A stretch of 64,000 bases of DNA from Paenibacillus humicus NBRC 102415 (GTDB taxonomy: Bacteria > Bacillota > Bacilli > Paenibacillales > Paenibacillaceae): positions 62,001 to 126,000 of the forward strand of contig NZ_BIMD01000009.1 of the NCBI RefSeq assembly GCF_004000905.1, written 5' to 3'. The position numbers and the translations under genes were made by a program. The stretch's first letter is position 1; every line of letters begins with the position of its first letter. The notes below the pieces were generated by a model. The model had not been told where the DNA came from and ran no database searches. It saw nothing but the letters and a program-made list of their open reading frames with translations. This document shows, one piece after another, positions 1 to 7,854 of the stretch.

Positions 1-1
1 A

Positions 2-1057
2 ATGACGGAGCTTAATTCGGCCGCAGAAGCCGGGGCGGAGAGCCCTCCGCAAGCTAAGGGCGCAACGGAGACGGGCTTGCAGCGGGCCAAGCCGAGCGAA
101 GAGCTGCTCGTCCTGGCGCTGGACACGTCGACGGCGGTGCTTGCCGCCGCCTTGACGCGGGGCGGCGAGGTGCTCGCCAGCGTCCAGTCGCCGGCCGAGC
201 GCAACCATTCGGCGCATGTCGTGCCGGCCGTACAGAAGCTGCTCGCCGATGCCGGCATCTCCCCCGGGCAGCTGGACGGCATCGCTGCGGGCATCGGCCC
301 GGGCTCCTATACGGGCGTCCGCATCGCGGCATCCGTCGCCAAGACGCTGGCCTGGGCCTGGAAGCTGCCGATTGTCGGCGTGTCGACGCTTGAGGCGCTG
401 GCCGTCGGCGCATGGCGCGAGCATGCAGGCCAAGGCTCCGAGGCGGCTGCAGCCAGCCATGGCGGAGCGGCGGATGCGGCGGCGTCAGCCGTCGCCGGTT
501 CGATGGAGCTGGCGGGGGCCGGCGTGCAAGCGGACACCGATAGAGATCGGCGCGGCGCTGCTCAGCCGGATACGGACAGGAATCAGCGCCGTACTGTGCA
601 GTCGGGCGCTGATGCGGTTGTAGCGTCTTGGGCCGTTCCCCTGATCGACGCCCGGAGAGGACAAGCCTATACGGCTCTCTTTGCCGCTTCCGGCAGGGAG
701 GGCTGGCAGCGCCTGGAAACGGACGCCATCCGGCTCGCTTCGGATTGGGCGCGCAGGCTTTATGAGCGGCTGGAGATTACGAATGCCGCGGAGAGGCCGG
801 AACGGATTGTCTTTACGGGAGACCTGGAAAAGCAGGAGGGATCCATCTCGCTGCTGGAGTCCCTCCTAGCGGGCCTGCCCGGCGGAGCTCCTGCTGTCGC
901 AAGGCAGCCTCATGTCATGGAAGGCCGCAGCGCAGCCTGGCTTGGAAGCAGGCGGCTAGCCGGAGGTGAAGCGGATGACGCGCACGCATTTGTTCCAAAC
1001 TACACGCAATTGGCTGAAGCGGAAGCTAAATTATTGGAGAAACCCGGGGAGGCGTAA
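2..1057 (+). CDS. tsaB: tRNA threonylcarbamoyladenosine biosynthesis protein TsaB, with inserted low-complexity segment
   Basis: TsaB is the non-catalytic partner that dimerises with TsaD when N6-threonylcarbamoyl-adenosine (t6A) is placed on ANN-decoding tRNAs. The ASKHA-type N-terminus (ALDTSTAVLAAAL, about residue 39) and the family motif GPGSYTGVRIA (about residue 98) are present. At 351 aa it is much longer than the roughly 230-240 aa I know for the family. The excess is an N-terminal extension of about 35 residues and an Ala/Gly/Asp/Arg-rich insertion at about residues 138-208 that contains an imperfect repeat (ADTDRDRRGAAQ / PDTDRNQRRTVQ); family sequence resumes at VPLIDARRGQAYTALF. 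The first ATG is at the window edge, so upstream start codons and the ribosome site cannot be seen and the 5' end may be incomplete. It is followed 4 nt later by rimI. Confidence 0.9.
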   Translation: MTELNSAAEAGAESPPQAKGATETGLQRAKPSEELLVLALDTSTAVLAAALTRGGEVLASVQSPAERNHSAHVVPAVQKLLADAGISPGQLDGIAAGIGPGSYTGVRIAASVAKTLAWAWKLPIVGVSTLEALAVGAWREHAGQGSEAAAASHGGAADAAASAVAGSMELAGAGVQADTDRDRRGAAQPDTDRNQRRTVQSGADAVVASWAVPLIDARRGQAYTALFAASGREGWQRLETDAIRLASDWARRLYERLEITNAAERPERIVFTGDLEKQEGSISLLESLLAGLPGGAPAVARQPHVMEGRSAAWLGSRRLAGGEADDAHAFVPNYTQLAEAEAKLLEKPGEA

Positions 1058-1061
1058 AACG

Positions 1062-1580
1062 ATGGCGGATTACGACGTCATGCAGCTTCACGCTGCATCC
1101 GGCGAGGATGACCTGGTGTTCCGTTCGATGAAGCTCGACGACATCCCGTCCATCATCGCCATCGAGCATGAAGCGTTCACTTCTCCGTGGACCTCCGATG
1201 CTTTCGTCAACGAGCTGACACATAACCATTTCGCGCGGTACATGGTCATGACGCTGCATGGAGAAATCATCGGCTACGGCGGCATGTGGCTGATCATGGA
1301 CGAGGCTCATGTGACCAACATCGCAGTAAGCCGGGAGTTCCGGGGGCGCAAGCTGGGAGCGCGGCTGCTGTCCGAGCTGAAGAAGCTCGCGGTCTTTTTC
1401 GGAGCCGTCCGCATGACGCTGGAGGTTCGGGTAACCAACGAGGTGGCGCAGTCGCTGTACCGCAAGTTCGGCTTCGAGCCGTCCGGCATCCGTCCGGGCT
1501 ATTATTCCGACAACAACGAGGACGCCTTGATCATGTGGGCGGAGCTTGGGCAGGCGCAAGCGGAGGGACGAGCCCAATGA
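1062..1580 (+). CDS. rimI: ribosomal-protein-alanine N-acetyltransferase RimI
   Basis: A 172-aa GNAT-fold acetyltransferase, by family the enzyme that acetylates the N-terminal alanine of ribosomal protein S18. The acetyl-CoA-binding segment REFRGRKLGARLL (motif A) and the C-terminal block RKFGFEPSGIRPGYY are both recognisable, and the length fits the family. The frame is open further upstream, to 966, but the ATG at 1062 is chosen because GGGGAGG lies 8 nt in front of it and the earlier frame overlaps tsaB with unrelated sequence. The gene sits between tsaB and tsaD, its usual place in Bacillales, and its stop overlaps the tsaD start (ATGA), so it is translationally coupled. Confidence 0.92.
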   Translation: MADYDVMQLHAASGEDDLVFRSMKLDDIPSIIAIEHEAFTSPWTSDAFVNELTHNHFARYMVMTLHGEIIGYGGMWLIMDEAHVTNIAVSREFRGRKLGARLLSELKKLAVFFGAVRMTLEVRVTNEVAQSLYRKFGFEPSGIRPGYYSDNNEDALIMWAELGQAQAEGRAQ

Positions 1581-2644
1581 ACGCACAGTTGAACAGGGAA
1601 GAAGAACTTATTCTAGCCATTGAGACCAGCTGCGACGAGACTTCGGCTGCCGTCATTCGCGGCGGACGCGAAATTCTCTCCAACATCGTCTCCAGCCAGA
1701 TCGAAACGCATCGCCAGTTCGGCGGCGTCGTGCCGGAGGTCGCCTCCCGCAAGCATGTCGAGGTCATCACGCTGATTATCGAGCAGGCGATCTCCGAAGC
1801 CGGCATCGAGGCGAAGGATCTGTCCGCCATTGCCGTCACCCAGGGACCGGGACTTGTCGGCGCGCTGCTCGTCGGTATCGTGTCCGGGATGAGCCTCGCG
1901 ATGGCGCTGGACGTGCCGCTTATCGGCACCCATCATATCGCCGGGCATATCTACGCCAATGCTCTCGTGCACGAGATTCAATATCCATGCCTGGCGCTGG
2001 TCGTATCCGGCGGCCATACCGAGCTCGTCATGCTGGAGGAGGAGGGCGTCTTCCGCATTGTCGGCCGCACGCGGGACGACGCGGTCGGCGAGGCCTACGA
2101 CAAGGTCGCCCGGGCGTTGAAGTTTCCTTATCCCGGCGGCCCTCATATCGACCGGCAGGCAGCGGCGGCGGAGCATGCGGCCGAGCTGCCGCGCTCCTGG
2201 CTGGAGCCGGGCTCCTACGATTTCAGCTTCAGCGGCTTGAAATCCGCCGTGCTCGCAGCCATCAACCAGTCCCGGATGAAAGGGCTGGAGCTTGATGTGC
2301 CTGCGCTTGCGCGCGGCTTCCAGGAATCCGTCATCGAAGTGCTGACGGTGAAGGCTATCCGTGCCGCCAAGCAGTTCGGAGCGCGGCAGCTGCTCCTGTG
2401 CGGCGGCGTCGCCGCCAACCGCGGCCTGCGCAGCCGGCTGGAAGAGCTGTGCGCGGCGGAGCGGCTGCCGCTGCTCATTCCTCCGCAATCGCTGTGCACG
2501 GACAACGCCGCGATGATCGGAGCCGCCGCCCATCTGAAATGGACGCGGAGCCAGTTCACCGGCTTTGATCTGAAGGCCGATCCCGGCCTGTCGCTCGAGG
2601 AGTGGTCCGTCCGCGAGGCCAGGCCTGCGATTCCGGCCGAATAA
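1577..2644 (+). CDS. tsaD: tRNA N6-adenosine threonylcarbamoyltransferase TsaD
   Basis: Catalytic subunit (formerly Gcp) that transfers the threonylcarbamoyl group from TC-AMP to A37 of tRNA. Visible landmarks in order: the N-terminal ETSCDETSAAV nucleotide motif, the metal-binding HHIAGH (HxxxH), VVSGGHTELV, FSFSGLKSAV, CGGVAANRGLR and the terminal LCTDNAAMIG with its metal-ligand aspartate. The length of 355 aa is typical. The ATG is inside the rimI stop codon (ATGA overlap). It is the last gene of the tsaB-rimI-tsaD operon and is followed 20 nt downstream by a strong hairpin. Confidence 0.96.
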   Translation: MNAQLNREEELILAIETSCDETSAAVIRGGREILSNIVSSQIETHRQFGGVVPEVASRKHVEVITLIIEQAISEAGIEAKDLSAIAVTQGPGLVGALLVGIVSGMSLAMALDVPLIGTHHIAGHIYANALVHEIQYPCLALVVSGGHTELVMLEEEGVFRIVGRTRDDAVGEAYDKVARALKFPYPGGPHIDRQAAAAEHAAELPRSWLEPGSYDFSFSGLKSAVLAAINQSRMKGLELDVPALARGFQESVIEVLTVKAIRAAKQFGARQLLLCGGVAANRGLRSRLEELCAAERLPLLIPPQSLCTDNAAMIGAAAHLKWTRSQFTGFDLKADPGLSLEEWSVREARPAIPAE

Positions 2645-2663
2645 CTTGCTTTGCAATCATGAA

Positions 2664-2710
2664 AAAGGGGCAGCCGCAAAGTCAGTGAATGACTTGGCGG
2701 CTGCCCCTTT
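2664..2710. terminator. bidirectional terminator hairpin tsaD / glycosidase gene
   Basis: A perfect 14-bp outer stem (AAAGGGGCAGCCGC with its complement) plus an inner AAGTCA/TGACTT stem. T-rich on both strands; it serves the two convergent genes. Confidence 0.85.
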
Positions 2711-2715
2711 GCGGT

Positions 2716-3792
2716 TCAAGAGAAGAAAAGGAAATTCGTCGCAAGCGGACGGAGCTTCTTGTCCGACGGATGGTTGACGATGCGGCCGTTGAAAACGAGC
2801 GTCGAGGAGCCGCCGCCGTCCAGATTGTAGCCGTCCACGGCCTTGAACCGGGAGAGCAGGATCTGCATCTCGCCGAGCGTCGCCCCGGAGCTGCCGGCTT
2901 CATTGTAGCCGTCCACGACGATGAACAGGAGCTGGTCGTCCTTGTAGTTGGCGACGACGGTTCGGGGCGCCCGCAGCGGGCTCAGCTGCCACTTCAGCGG
3001 AATCGGCTGGGCGATGCCGCCTTTCATCAGGACAGGGACGAACGAGACGCCGAATTCGGGTTTTTCCCGGTCCAGCTGTTCGCGGCTGGAATACTTTCCG
3101 CCGATCAGCTTGCGCTCCTTGTTCAGACCGACGAAGAACAAATCCTTGTAGGACGGCTCGAATCCGCCGATGTATTTCCCTTCCATGACGGTCGTGCTCA
3201 GCGGGTACCGGCGGCCGGAACCGTCGTCGGCGAATCCGCCGGCATTGATGCCGGCGACGGCATTGTAGCGCTTGACCGCTTCGAGCGTCGTCTCCGCCCG
3301 GCCCGGCTTGTCTCCGCCGATCGCCAGCTTCATCGCTCCCTCCTGCTTGAGCCTCACTTTGAGCGCGTAGCCGTTGAAGTTCTGGGCTTTGATGAAATAC
3401 AGCTGGGCGGTCAGCTTGTCCGTCTGGATCGTCTCCGACGGACTTCCGAGCGGAATGCTGATGCGGCGGTCGTAGACGGCGAGCGGACGGCCGCTCTGGG
3501 ATCGCGCCATGCCTGCAATGGCGTTCATCCGCTGACTGGACTGGCTGTACAGCGCAGCGGCTTTCTGGATGGAGCCGGCCGTATGCAGGGCGCTGGTCTT
3601 GGCCTGATCGAATCCGGTCCCGATGGCCTGCACTTGTCCGGAAGTATCCTTGGGCGCTGCGGGAACAGGGGCCGCCGAGCCGGGAAGCCTCACCTCAGGC
3701 TGATGCAGCAGCAGGAACAGAAGCGCGCCGAGGAATGGGGCGGTCATGAGCAGCATGCGCCGATTGATGACGCGCACGTCGACGCCCCGCAT
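2716..3792 (-). CDS. phosphodiester glycosidase family protein (NAGPA / DUF2233 domain), membrane anchored
   Basis: A 358-aa protein with one N-terminal membrane segment (about residues 13-30, MLLMTAPFLGALLFLLL) followed by an exported part. The C-terminal two thirds resemble the NAGPA/DUF2233 domain: NAVAGINAGGFADDGSG, a LLFIVVDGYN strand and the closing motif VDGYNLDGGGSSTLVFNG. Family members cleave or bind glycan phosphodiesters (for example uncovering enzyme and exopolysaccharide-related proteins); the substrate here cannot be told. Its ATG overlaps the stop of the upstream coiled-coil gene (TAATG), so the two are coupled and may act together at the cell surface. Confidence 0.8.
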   Translation of the reverse strand: MRGVDVRVINRRMLLMTAPFLGALLFLLLHQPEVRLPGSAAPVPAAPKDTSGQVQAIGTGFDQAKTSALHTAGSIQKAAALYSQSSQRMNAIAGMARSQSGRPLAVYDRRISIPLGSPSETIQTDKLTAQLYFIKAQNFNGYALKVRLKQEGAMKLAIGGDKPGRAETTLEAVKRYNAVAGINAGGFADDGSGRRYPLSTTVMEGKYIGGFEPSYKDLFFVGLNKERKLIGGKYSSREQLDREKPEFGVSFVPVLMKGGIAQPIPLKWQLSPLRAPRTVVANYKDDQLLFIVVDGYNEAGSSGATLGEMQILLSRFKAVDGYNLDGGGSSTLVFNGRIVNHPSDKKLRPLATNFLFFS

Positions 3793-4217
3793 TATTTCAG
3801 CACATCCAGGTTTTTCTTCAGCTCGTCGAGCTGTTTTTGGACTTCGCTCAGCTGGGTGAACAGCTTGTTGCTGTTGTCGGTCTTGTCGCTGGCGTTGTCG
3901 CGGGTGAAGGCGAGCAGCTCATTGAGGCTCTGAACCTTGCTGTTCAAGGCGGCGAGCTCGGTCTGGTAGCCCGATTCCAGCTTGTCCAGCTTCTCGTCGT
4001 ACCTGGCTTGGAGCTCGGCGATCTGCATGTCGGTCTGCTGCTGGATCTGCAAGGACATCTGCTGCTGCAAGTGCTGCGTATAAAACCAGGCTCCGGCTAT
4101 GCCTGCAGCCGTAATGAGGAGCCAGGCGATCAGGAACGGAACGGGGGACCTGCGGGCAGTGCGTCGGGGAACGGCCGCTTCCATTCGCGAATAGACGGCC
4201 GGCGTGTCTTGGTTCAT
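3792..4217 (-). CDS. hypothetical single-pass membrane protein with coiled coil
   Basis: A 141-aa protein that I do not recognise by family. It has a basic N-terminus, one membrane helix at about residues 26-46 (PVPFLIAWLLITAAGIAGAW), then about 90 residues rich in Gln, Leu, Lys and Glu with heptad character (IAELQARYDEKLDKLESGYQ), i.e. a predicted coiled coil facing outward. The start is set by AAGAGGTGATT, 7-8 nt before the ATG. It is translationally coupled to the downstream glycosidase-family gene, suggesting that the coiled coil tethers or spaces that protein; this is inference. Confidence 0.75.
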   Translation of the reverse strand: MNQDTPAVYSRMEAAVPRRTARRSPVPFLIAWLLITAAGIAGAWFYTQHLQQQMSLQIQQQTDMQIAELQARYDEKLDKLESGYQTELAALNSKVQSLNELLAFTRDNASDKTDNSNKLFTQLSEVQKQLDELKKNLDVLK

Positions 4218-4494
4218 GCTGGAATCACCTCTTGATCATTGCGGTATTGCTGAATGGAATCTATGACGGCAAAAGACTGGAACATGTTGCATCCATTTCC
4301 GGTGTGGGTCCTATTCTACCATAGCCTCCCTGCCCGGTCACCCCGGACAGGGAGGGCGCCATGCTCCGTCATGCCCTTCCGGCGGCCGACGGACGATGGG
4401 GATGTTCGTTGCCGATGCCGGAAATCAGCGGACCAAACCGATTTCCCCGTCAAGCCGCGAAAAGAAAGATGGAGCCTATGTTCCGATTCCCAGC

Positions 4495-4523
4495 TTGACA
4501 GCTGGGGCCGCCGTCGATATACT
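4495..4523 (+). promoter_or_regulatory. sigma-A promoter of the leuA leader
   Basis: TTGACA at 4495-4500, a 17-nt spacer and TATACT at 4518-4523; five or six of six matches to each consensus box. Transcription should begin near 4530. The 277 nt upstream, to the start of the minus-strand coiled-coil gene, hold no gene; they contain a GC-rich hairpin (CCTCCCTG...CAGGGAGG, about 4325-4356). Confidence 0.85.
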
Positions 4524-4529
4524 CAGTTC

Positions 4530-4906
4530 AACAGTTGGATGCTGCTGCTGAGCAGCCATAGAGTGTAAACGCTGTGAACAGGAACAGTAGGAACGTCCGG
4601 GAAGGGCATGCCCGAGAGGGATGCCGGCAGAGAGCTGCGGGGAGGTGCGACGCAGCCGATGGACGTCTGAAGCTCTCCTGGGAGCGGAATGCCTGAACGG
4701 TCACGAAGCCGGACGCCCTTGAGGCGGAGAGGCTTCGGACGCGGCCTCAGGGCATTACGGCTGGCCCCGTCATCGGCTTTGCGATTCAACGCCGTCCGGA
4801 CGGCGCTGAATCGCAATCAAGGGGACGCCGTTCATGGCGGCGTCAACGAGAGTGGTACCGCGCGGGCATAGCCTGTCGTCTCTTGCATAGAGACGGCAGG
4901 CTTTTT
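4530..4906 (+). promoter_or_regulatory. T-box riboswitch 1 (leucine specifier) with its terminator
   Basis: The Stem I distal block AGAGAGCTGCGGGGAGGTGC begins at about 4630. The specifier region GAAGCTCTCCTGGGAG places CTC (Leu) at 4673-4675 when aligned on CCTGGGAGCGGAA with the second leader. The T-box sequence AGTGGTACCGCG is at 4851-4862. The competing terminator is a 13-bp stem (4871-4883 with 4889-4901) followed by five T. By the known mechanism, uncharged tRNA-Leu pairs with the specifier and the T-box bulge and stabilises the antiterminator, allowing read-through. Confidence 0.9.
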
Positions 4907-4919
4907 GGCATCCATCTGG

Positions 4920-5332
4920 CAGGGCAAATCAATCGACAACTTAACTTGAATAGGTTCAAACGCTAGGATCAGGAGCAGTAGGACCGGTCCGGAACCTTCA
5001 GAGAGCTGCGGCAAGGTGCGACGCAGCCGAAGGGCCGATCCGAACTCGCCTGGGAGCGGAATCGGGGAGGGCAAGGCCGCTGCGGCCGAGCCGGTACCCG
5101 GTTACGGCTGTCCCCCGTCATCGGGATGCCGCCTGCGGCTGGACTTCGTCATGGAGTTCGGCGCGCGGGCGAGCATGAGCGGGTCCGCTCCTGCCGCTGC
5201 GCCTGATCTGGCTGCCGCGGCAAGGACGGGCAACAAGAGTGGTACCGCGGCGAGGCCTTTTTTTCAGCCCGCCGTCTCTTGCGGAAGACAGAACGATAGG
5301 TTCTTTCTTCCGCGAGGGACGGCGGGCTTTTT
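4920..5332 (+). promoter_or_regulatory. T-box riboswitch 2 (leucine specifier) with its terminator
   Basis: A second full leader follows the first with no gene and no convincing promoter between them. The distal Stem I block AGAGAGCTGCGGCAAGGTGC starts at 5000, the specifier context CGAACTCGCCTGGGAG places CTC (Leu) at 5045-5047, and AGTGGTACCGCG is at 5238-5249. The terminator is a long GC-rich stem (left arm from about 5266, right arm ending at about 5328) with a T run to 5332. leuA begins 35 nt further on. Confidence 0.9.
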
Positions 5333-5367
5333 GCATGTCGACCAAACCAAATTCGGAGGGATTCCAA

Positions 5368-6927
5368 ATGATGAACGCAGCCGGAAACAGAACGATCCAT
5401 ATATTCGATACGACGTTGAGAGACGGGGAGCAATCGCCGGGAGCCGCGATCGCTCCGGAGAAGAAGATCATCATCGCCCGGCAGCTGGCGAAGCTTGGCG
5501 TCGACATCATCGAGCCGGGCTTCCCGGTATCCAGTCCCGGCGAATTCGCCGCCGTCCAGCAGATCTCGAGGGAGCTGCAGCAGGTGGAGATCGCGGGCTT
5601 CGCGCGCGCGGTGCGCGGCGACATCGATGCGGCCGTCAAGGCGACCGCCGATGCCGCAAGGCGCCGTCTGCATATCTTCATCAGCTCCTCGGACATCCAC
5701 CTGCAGCATCAGCTGCGGATGACGAGGGAGCAGGTCGTCGCCCGAACCCGGGAGGTGCTGGCGTACGGCAAGCAGTTCGTCGAGGAGATTGAATTTTCGG
5801 CGATGGATGCGACCCGCACGGATCTGGCTTTTCTGACCGAGCTGGTCGAAGCGGCGATCGAGTCCGGCGCCACCATTATCAATCTGCCGGATACGCTCGG
5901 ATATGCGCTTCCCGAAGAGATCACCAAGATGTTCACCGCTGTACGGCAGGGGGCAAGAGGCGGAGAGGGCGTCCGCTACAGCGCCCATTGCCATGACGAC
6001 CTCGGCCTCGCGGCAGCGAACAGCCTGGCGGCGATTCGGGCCGGCGCTTCCCAGGTAGAGGTGACCGTGAACGGAATCGGCGAGCGGGCCGGCAACTGCT
6101 CCGTCGAGGAGCTGGCGATGATTTTGGACACGAGGGGTCCGGTCATTGGAGTCGGCACGAACATCAATCGCGCGGAAATTTTCGAGACTTCCCGCGTCGT
6201 CAGCCGGATGATGCATTTTCCGATCGCGTTCAACAAGCCGATCGTCGGCCGCAACGCCTTCCAGCATGAATCGGGCATCCATCAGGACGGCCTGCTCAAA
6301 AATCGGAACACCTATGAAATCATGGATCCCGAGACGATGGGCATTCCGCGCAGCATGATCGTGCTCGGCAAGCATTCCGGACGGCATGCCATCAAGCACC
6401 GGCTTGCGGAATTCGGCATCGAGCTGGACAGCGGGCAGCTGGAGCAGGTGTACGAGGCGTTCAAGGCCAAGGCAGACGCCCAGAAAATCGTCACCGACGA
6501 GCAGCTGATCCGGATCGCCGGAGAGCAGACCGAAACCCAGCCGGATCCGTATGTGCTTGTCGATCTGCAGGTGCTGGCAGGCAGCCAGCGCACGCGCATG
6601 GCGACGGTCACGCTGAGGGAGCAGGACGGCCGCGAGCATACGTACACGTCGGCTGGACACGGCCCTCTGGAAGCCGTTATCGCCTGCATCCGCCAAGGCA
6701 TTCCCGCCGCCTCGGAGCTGGAGGACCTGGAGCTGCATTCCCTCTCTACAGGCGAGGATGCCCATGGAGAAGCCGTCGTCTCTGTCCTGATGGACGGCGA
6801 GCGTTATCGCGGCACGGCGGTTCATGACGACATCGTCCTGGCGGCGGCGCAGGCTTACGTCTCGGCATGCAATGCAGCCGTGATGAGCCGGGTCGGAGCG
6901 GGGAGAAAACAAGCCGGCGTGAATTAG
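5368..6927 (+). CDS. leuA: 2-isopropylmalate synthase
   Basis: Condenses acetyl-CoA with 2-oxoisovalerate, the first committed step of leucine synthesis. The HMGL/IPMS-type barrel starts with DTTLRDGEQSPG (metal-ligand Asp), carries the metal-binding histidines in HCHDDLGLA and the family block NGIGERAGNCS; the C-terminal about 130 residues form the LeuA regulatory (leucine feedback) domain. At 519 aa it is full length. The frame is open from 5239, but the ATG at 5368 is preceded by GGAGGG with 8-nt spacing, and the earlier frame lies in the T-box terminator. It stands alone, without leuB, leuC or leuD nearby, under two Leu T-boxes. A GC-rich inverted repeat (6966-6994) lies downstream but lacks a T run. 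Confidence 0.96.
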   Translation: MMNAAGNRTIHIFDTTLRDGEQSPGAAIAPEKKIIIARQLAKLGVDIIEPGFPVSSPGEFAAVQQISRELQQVEIAGFARAVRGDIDAAVKATADAARRRLHIFISSSDIHLQHQLRMTREQVVARTREVLAYGKQFVEEIEFSAMDATRTDLAFLTELVEAAIESGATIINLPDTLGYALPEEITKMFTAVRQGARGGEGVRYSAHCHDDLGLAAANSLAAIRAGASQVEVTVNGIGERAGNCSVEELAMILDTRGPVIGVGTNINRAEIFETSRVVSRMMHFPIAFNKPIVGRNAFQHESGIHQDGLLKNRNTYEIMDPETMGIPRSMIVLGKHSGRHAIKHRLAEFGIELDSGQLEQVYEAFKAKADAQKIVTDEQLIRIAGEQTETQPDPYVLVDLQVLAGSQRTRMATVTLREQDGREHTYTSAGHGPLEAVIACIRQGIPAASELEDLELHSLSTGEDAHGEAVVSVLMDGERYRGTAVHDDIVLAAAQAYVSACNAAVMSRVGAGRKQAGVN

Positions 6928-7022
6928 CCTCGGAATCGATCCGCGGTCAGAAGCGGAAGAAATGGGGAAGGCAGGACGGCTATGCCTGCCTTCCGGCTGC
7001 TGAAAGATGTGGCCCACTGCTT

Positions 7023-7257
7023 TGTGGACATGTGCATTGCAGATAATTCCTTGCTGGACAAACGCTGTGCAGAAAATGGGGACATTTTTTTCATAGCAGC
7101 CTTGTGGACAATGTGGATAATGAGGATAATTTTTTTGGAGCTCCGTTCTTGTTTCATTGCCGATCCAGAGATCCAAGTGCAATGCGGCGTCTGAATTGAA
7201 TTCCAATACAGAATTGCCTGACAACTTATTCAGGGCTGTGGATAACGCTGTGCATAA
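7023..7257 (-). other. cluster of DnaA boxes
   Basis: Two perfect TTATCCACA boxes on the minus strand (plus-strand TGTGGATAA at 7112-7120 and 7237-7245), a TTATGCACA box (7249-7257), a one-mismatch TTGTCCACA box (7103-7111) directly abutting the first, and a weaker TGTGGACAT at 7023-7031. All have the same orientation, in a 235-bp non-coding stretch after leuA. From memory, B. subtilis has an oriC-distant DnaA-box cluster at the gcp (tsaD) locus upstream of ydiF; this cluster lies between tsaD and the ydiF-like ABC-F gene. A role in titrating DnaA is inference. Confidence 0.75.
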
Positions 7258-7770
7258 CTGAAAGCGGCAGCCGAAAATGGACGAAGGCCCTCTTCCCGGC
7301 CCCTTGCGGGCTCAGGCGGAGGGCCTTCTATTTGAGTTGCTTGCGCCTCATGCGGCTTACCGGCATGCCGGTTCCTGATGTACGGAGCTTGCTGCCTCCG
7401 TGTCTATGATTGACCCATTCAACCGGGTGATCGGCGCTTGGCCCGGGAGAACGACTGCATTCCTGCTTCTTTTCCATCTGCAACTGCTTGTTTGGTCCTG
7501 CTCTCTACGTACTGCGCATTCCAAAACAACGGAAGCCCTACCTCTCTTCCGTCCTTGCGGCTCCAATGACCGCGCCAGCGTGAATCAGAATTGCTTTAAG
7601 GCCAGTCTCATCAAAAGGGAAACAAGAAACGGCGGAATCGGGGGTTATGATCGATTCCTAAAGAAGGGGAATAGGCGGGTTAATCAATGGGACTTATTAT
7701 ACGCCTGAATTGAATGATTTGCAAGCGTTGGACTGAAACTAATTTCATACATGCTCAAACATGCCCACGC
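7258..7770. other. intergenic region without a recognisable gene
   Basis: About 510 nt between the DnaA boxes and the ABC-F terminator. It holds one stem-loop (GAAGGCCCTC at 7283-7292 with its complement at 7319-7328, followed by a poor T run) and otherwise nothing I can identify. The short frames here show neither a ribosome site nor protein-like composition. Confidence 0.5.
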
Positions 7771-7808
7771 AAAAGAACCCTTCGGCTCCAGGGCGGAAAG
7801 GTTCTTTT
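7771..7808. terminator. terminator of the ABC-F gene
   Basis: AAAAGAACC at 7771-7779 pairs with GGTTCTTTT at 7800-7808; it lies just downstream of the minus-strand ABC-F stop codon and ends in T on both strands. Confidence 0.75.
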
Positions 7809-7854
7809 GCGGATAAGGATGGAAGGAACCTGCATATCGCCGCCCGGCTTTCGC

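Noticed and set aside
5149-7224. A 691-codon open frame on the minus strand opposite leuA
   Set aside because: It is the shadow of high-GC coding sequence (low stop frequency in the antisense frame); leuA has all family motifs and its own ribosome site, while the antisense product is rich in Arg, His and Ala without any domain.
7283-7328. Hairpin in the leuA-ABC-F gap considered as the leuA terminator
   Set aside because: It has a 10-bp stem but a poor T run and lies 350 nt after the stop codon; left as an unspecified stem-loop.
7400-7708. A 102-codon frame in the gap downstream of the DnaA boxes
   Set aside because: No ribosome site, no protein-like segment, and composition unlike neighbouring genes.
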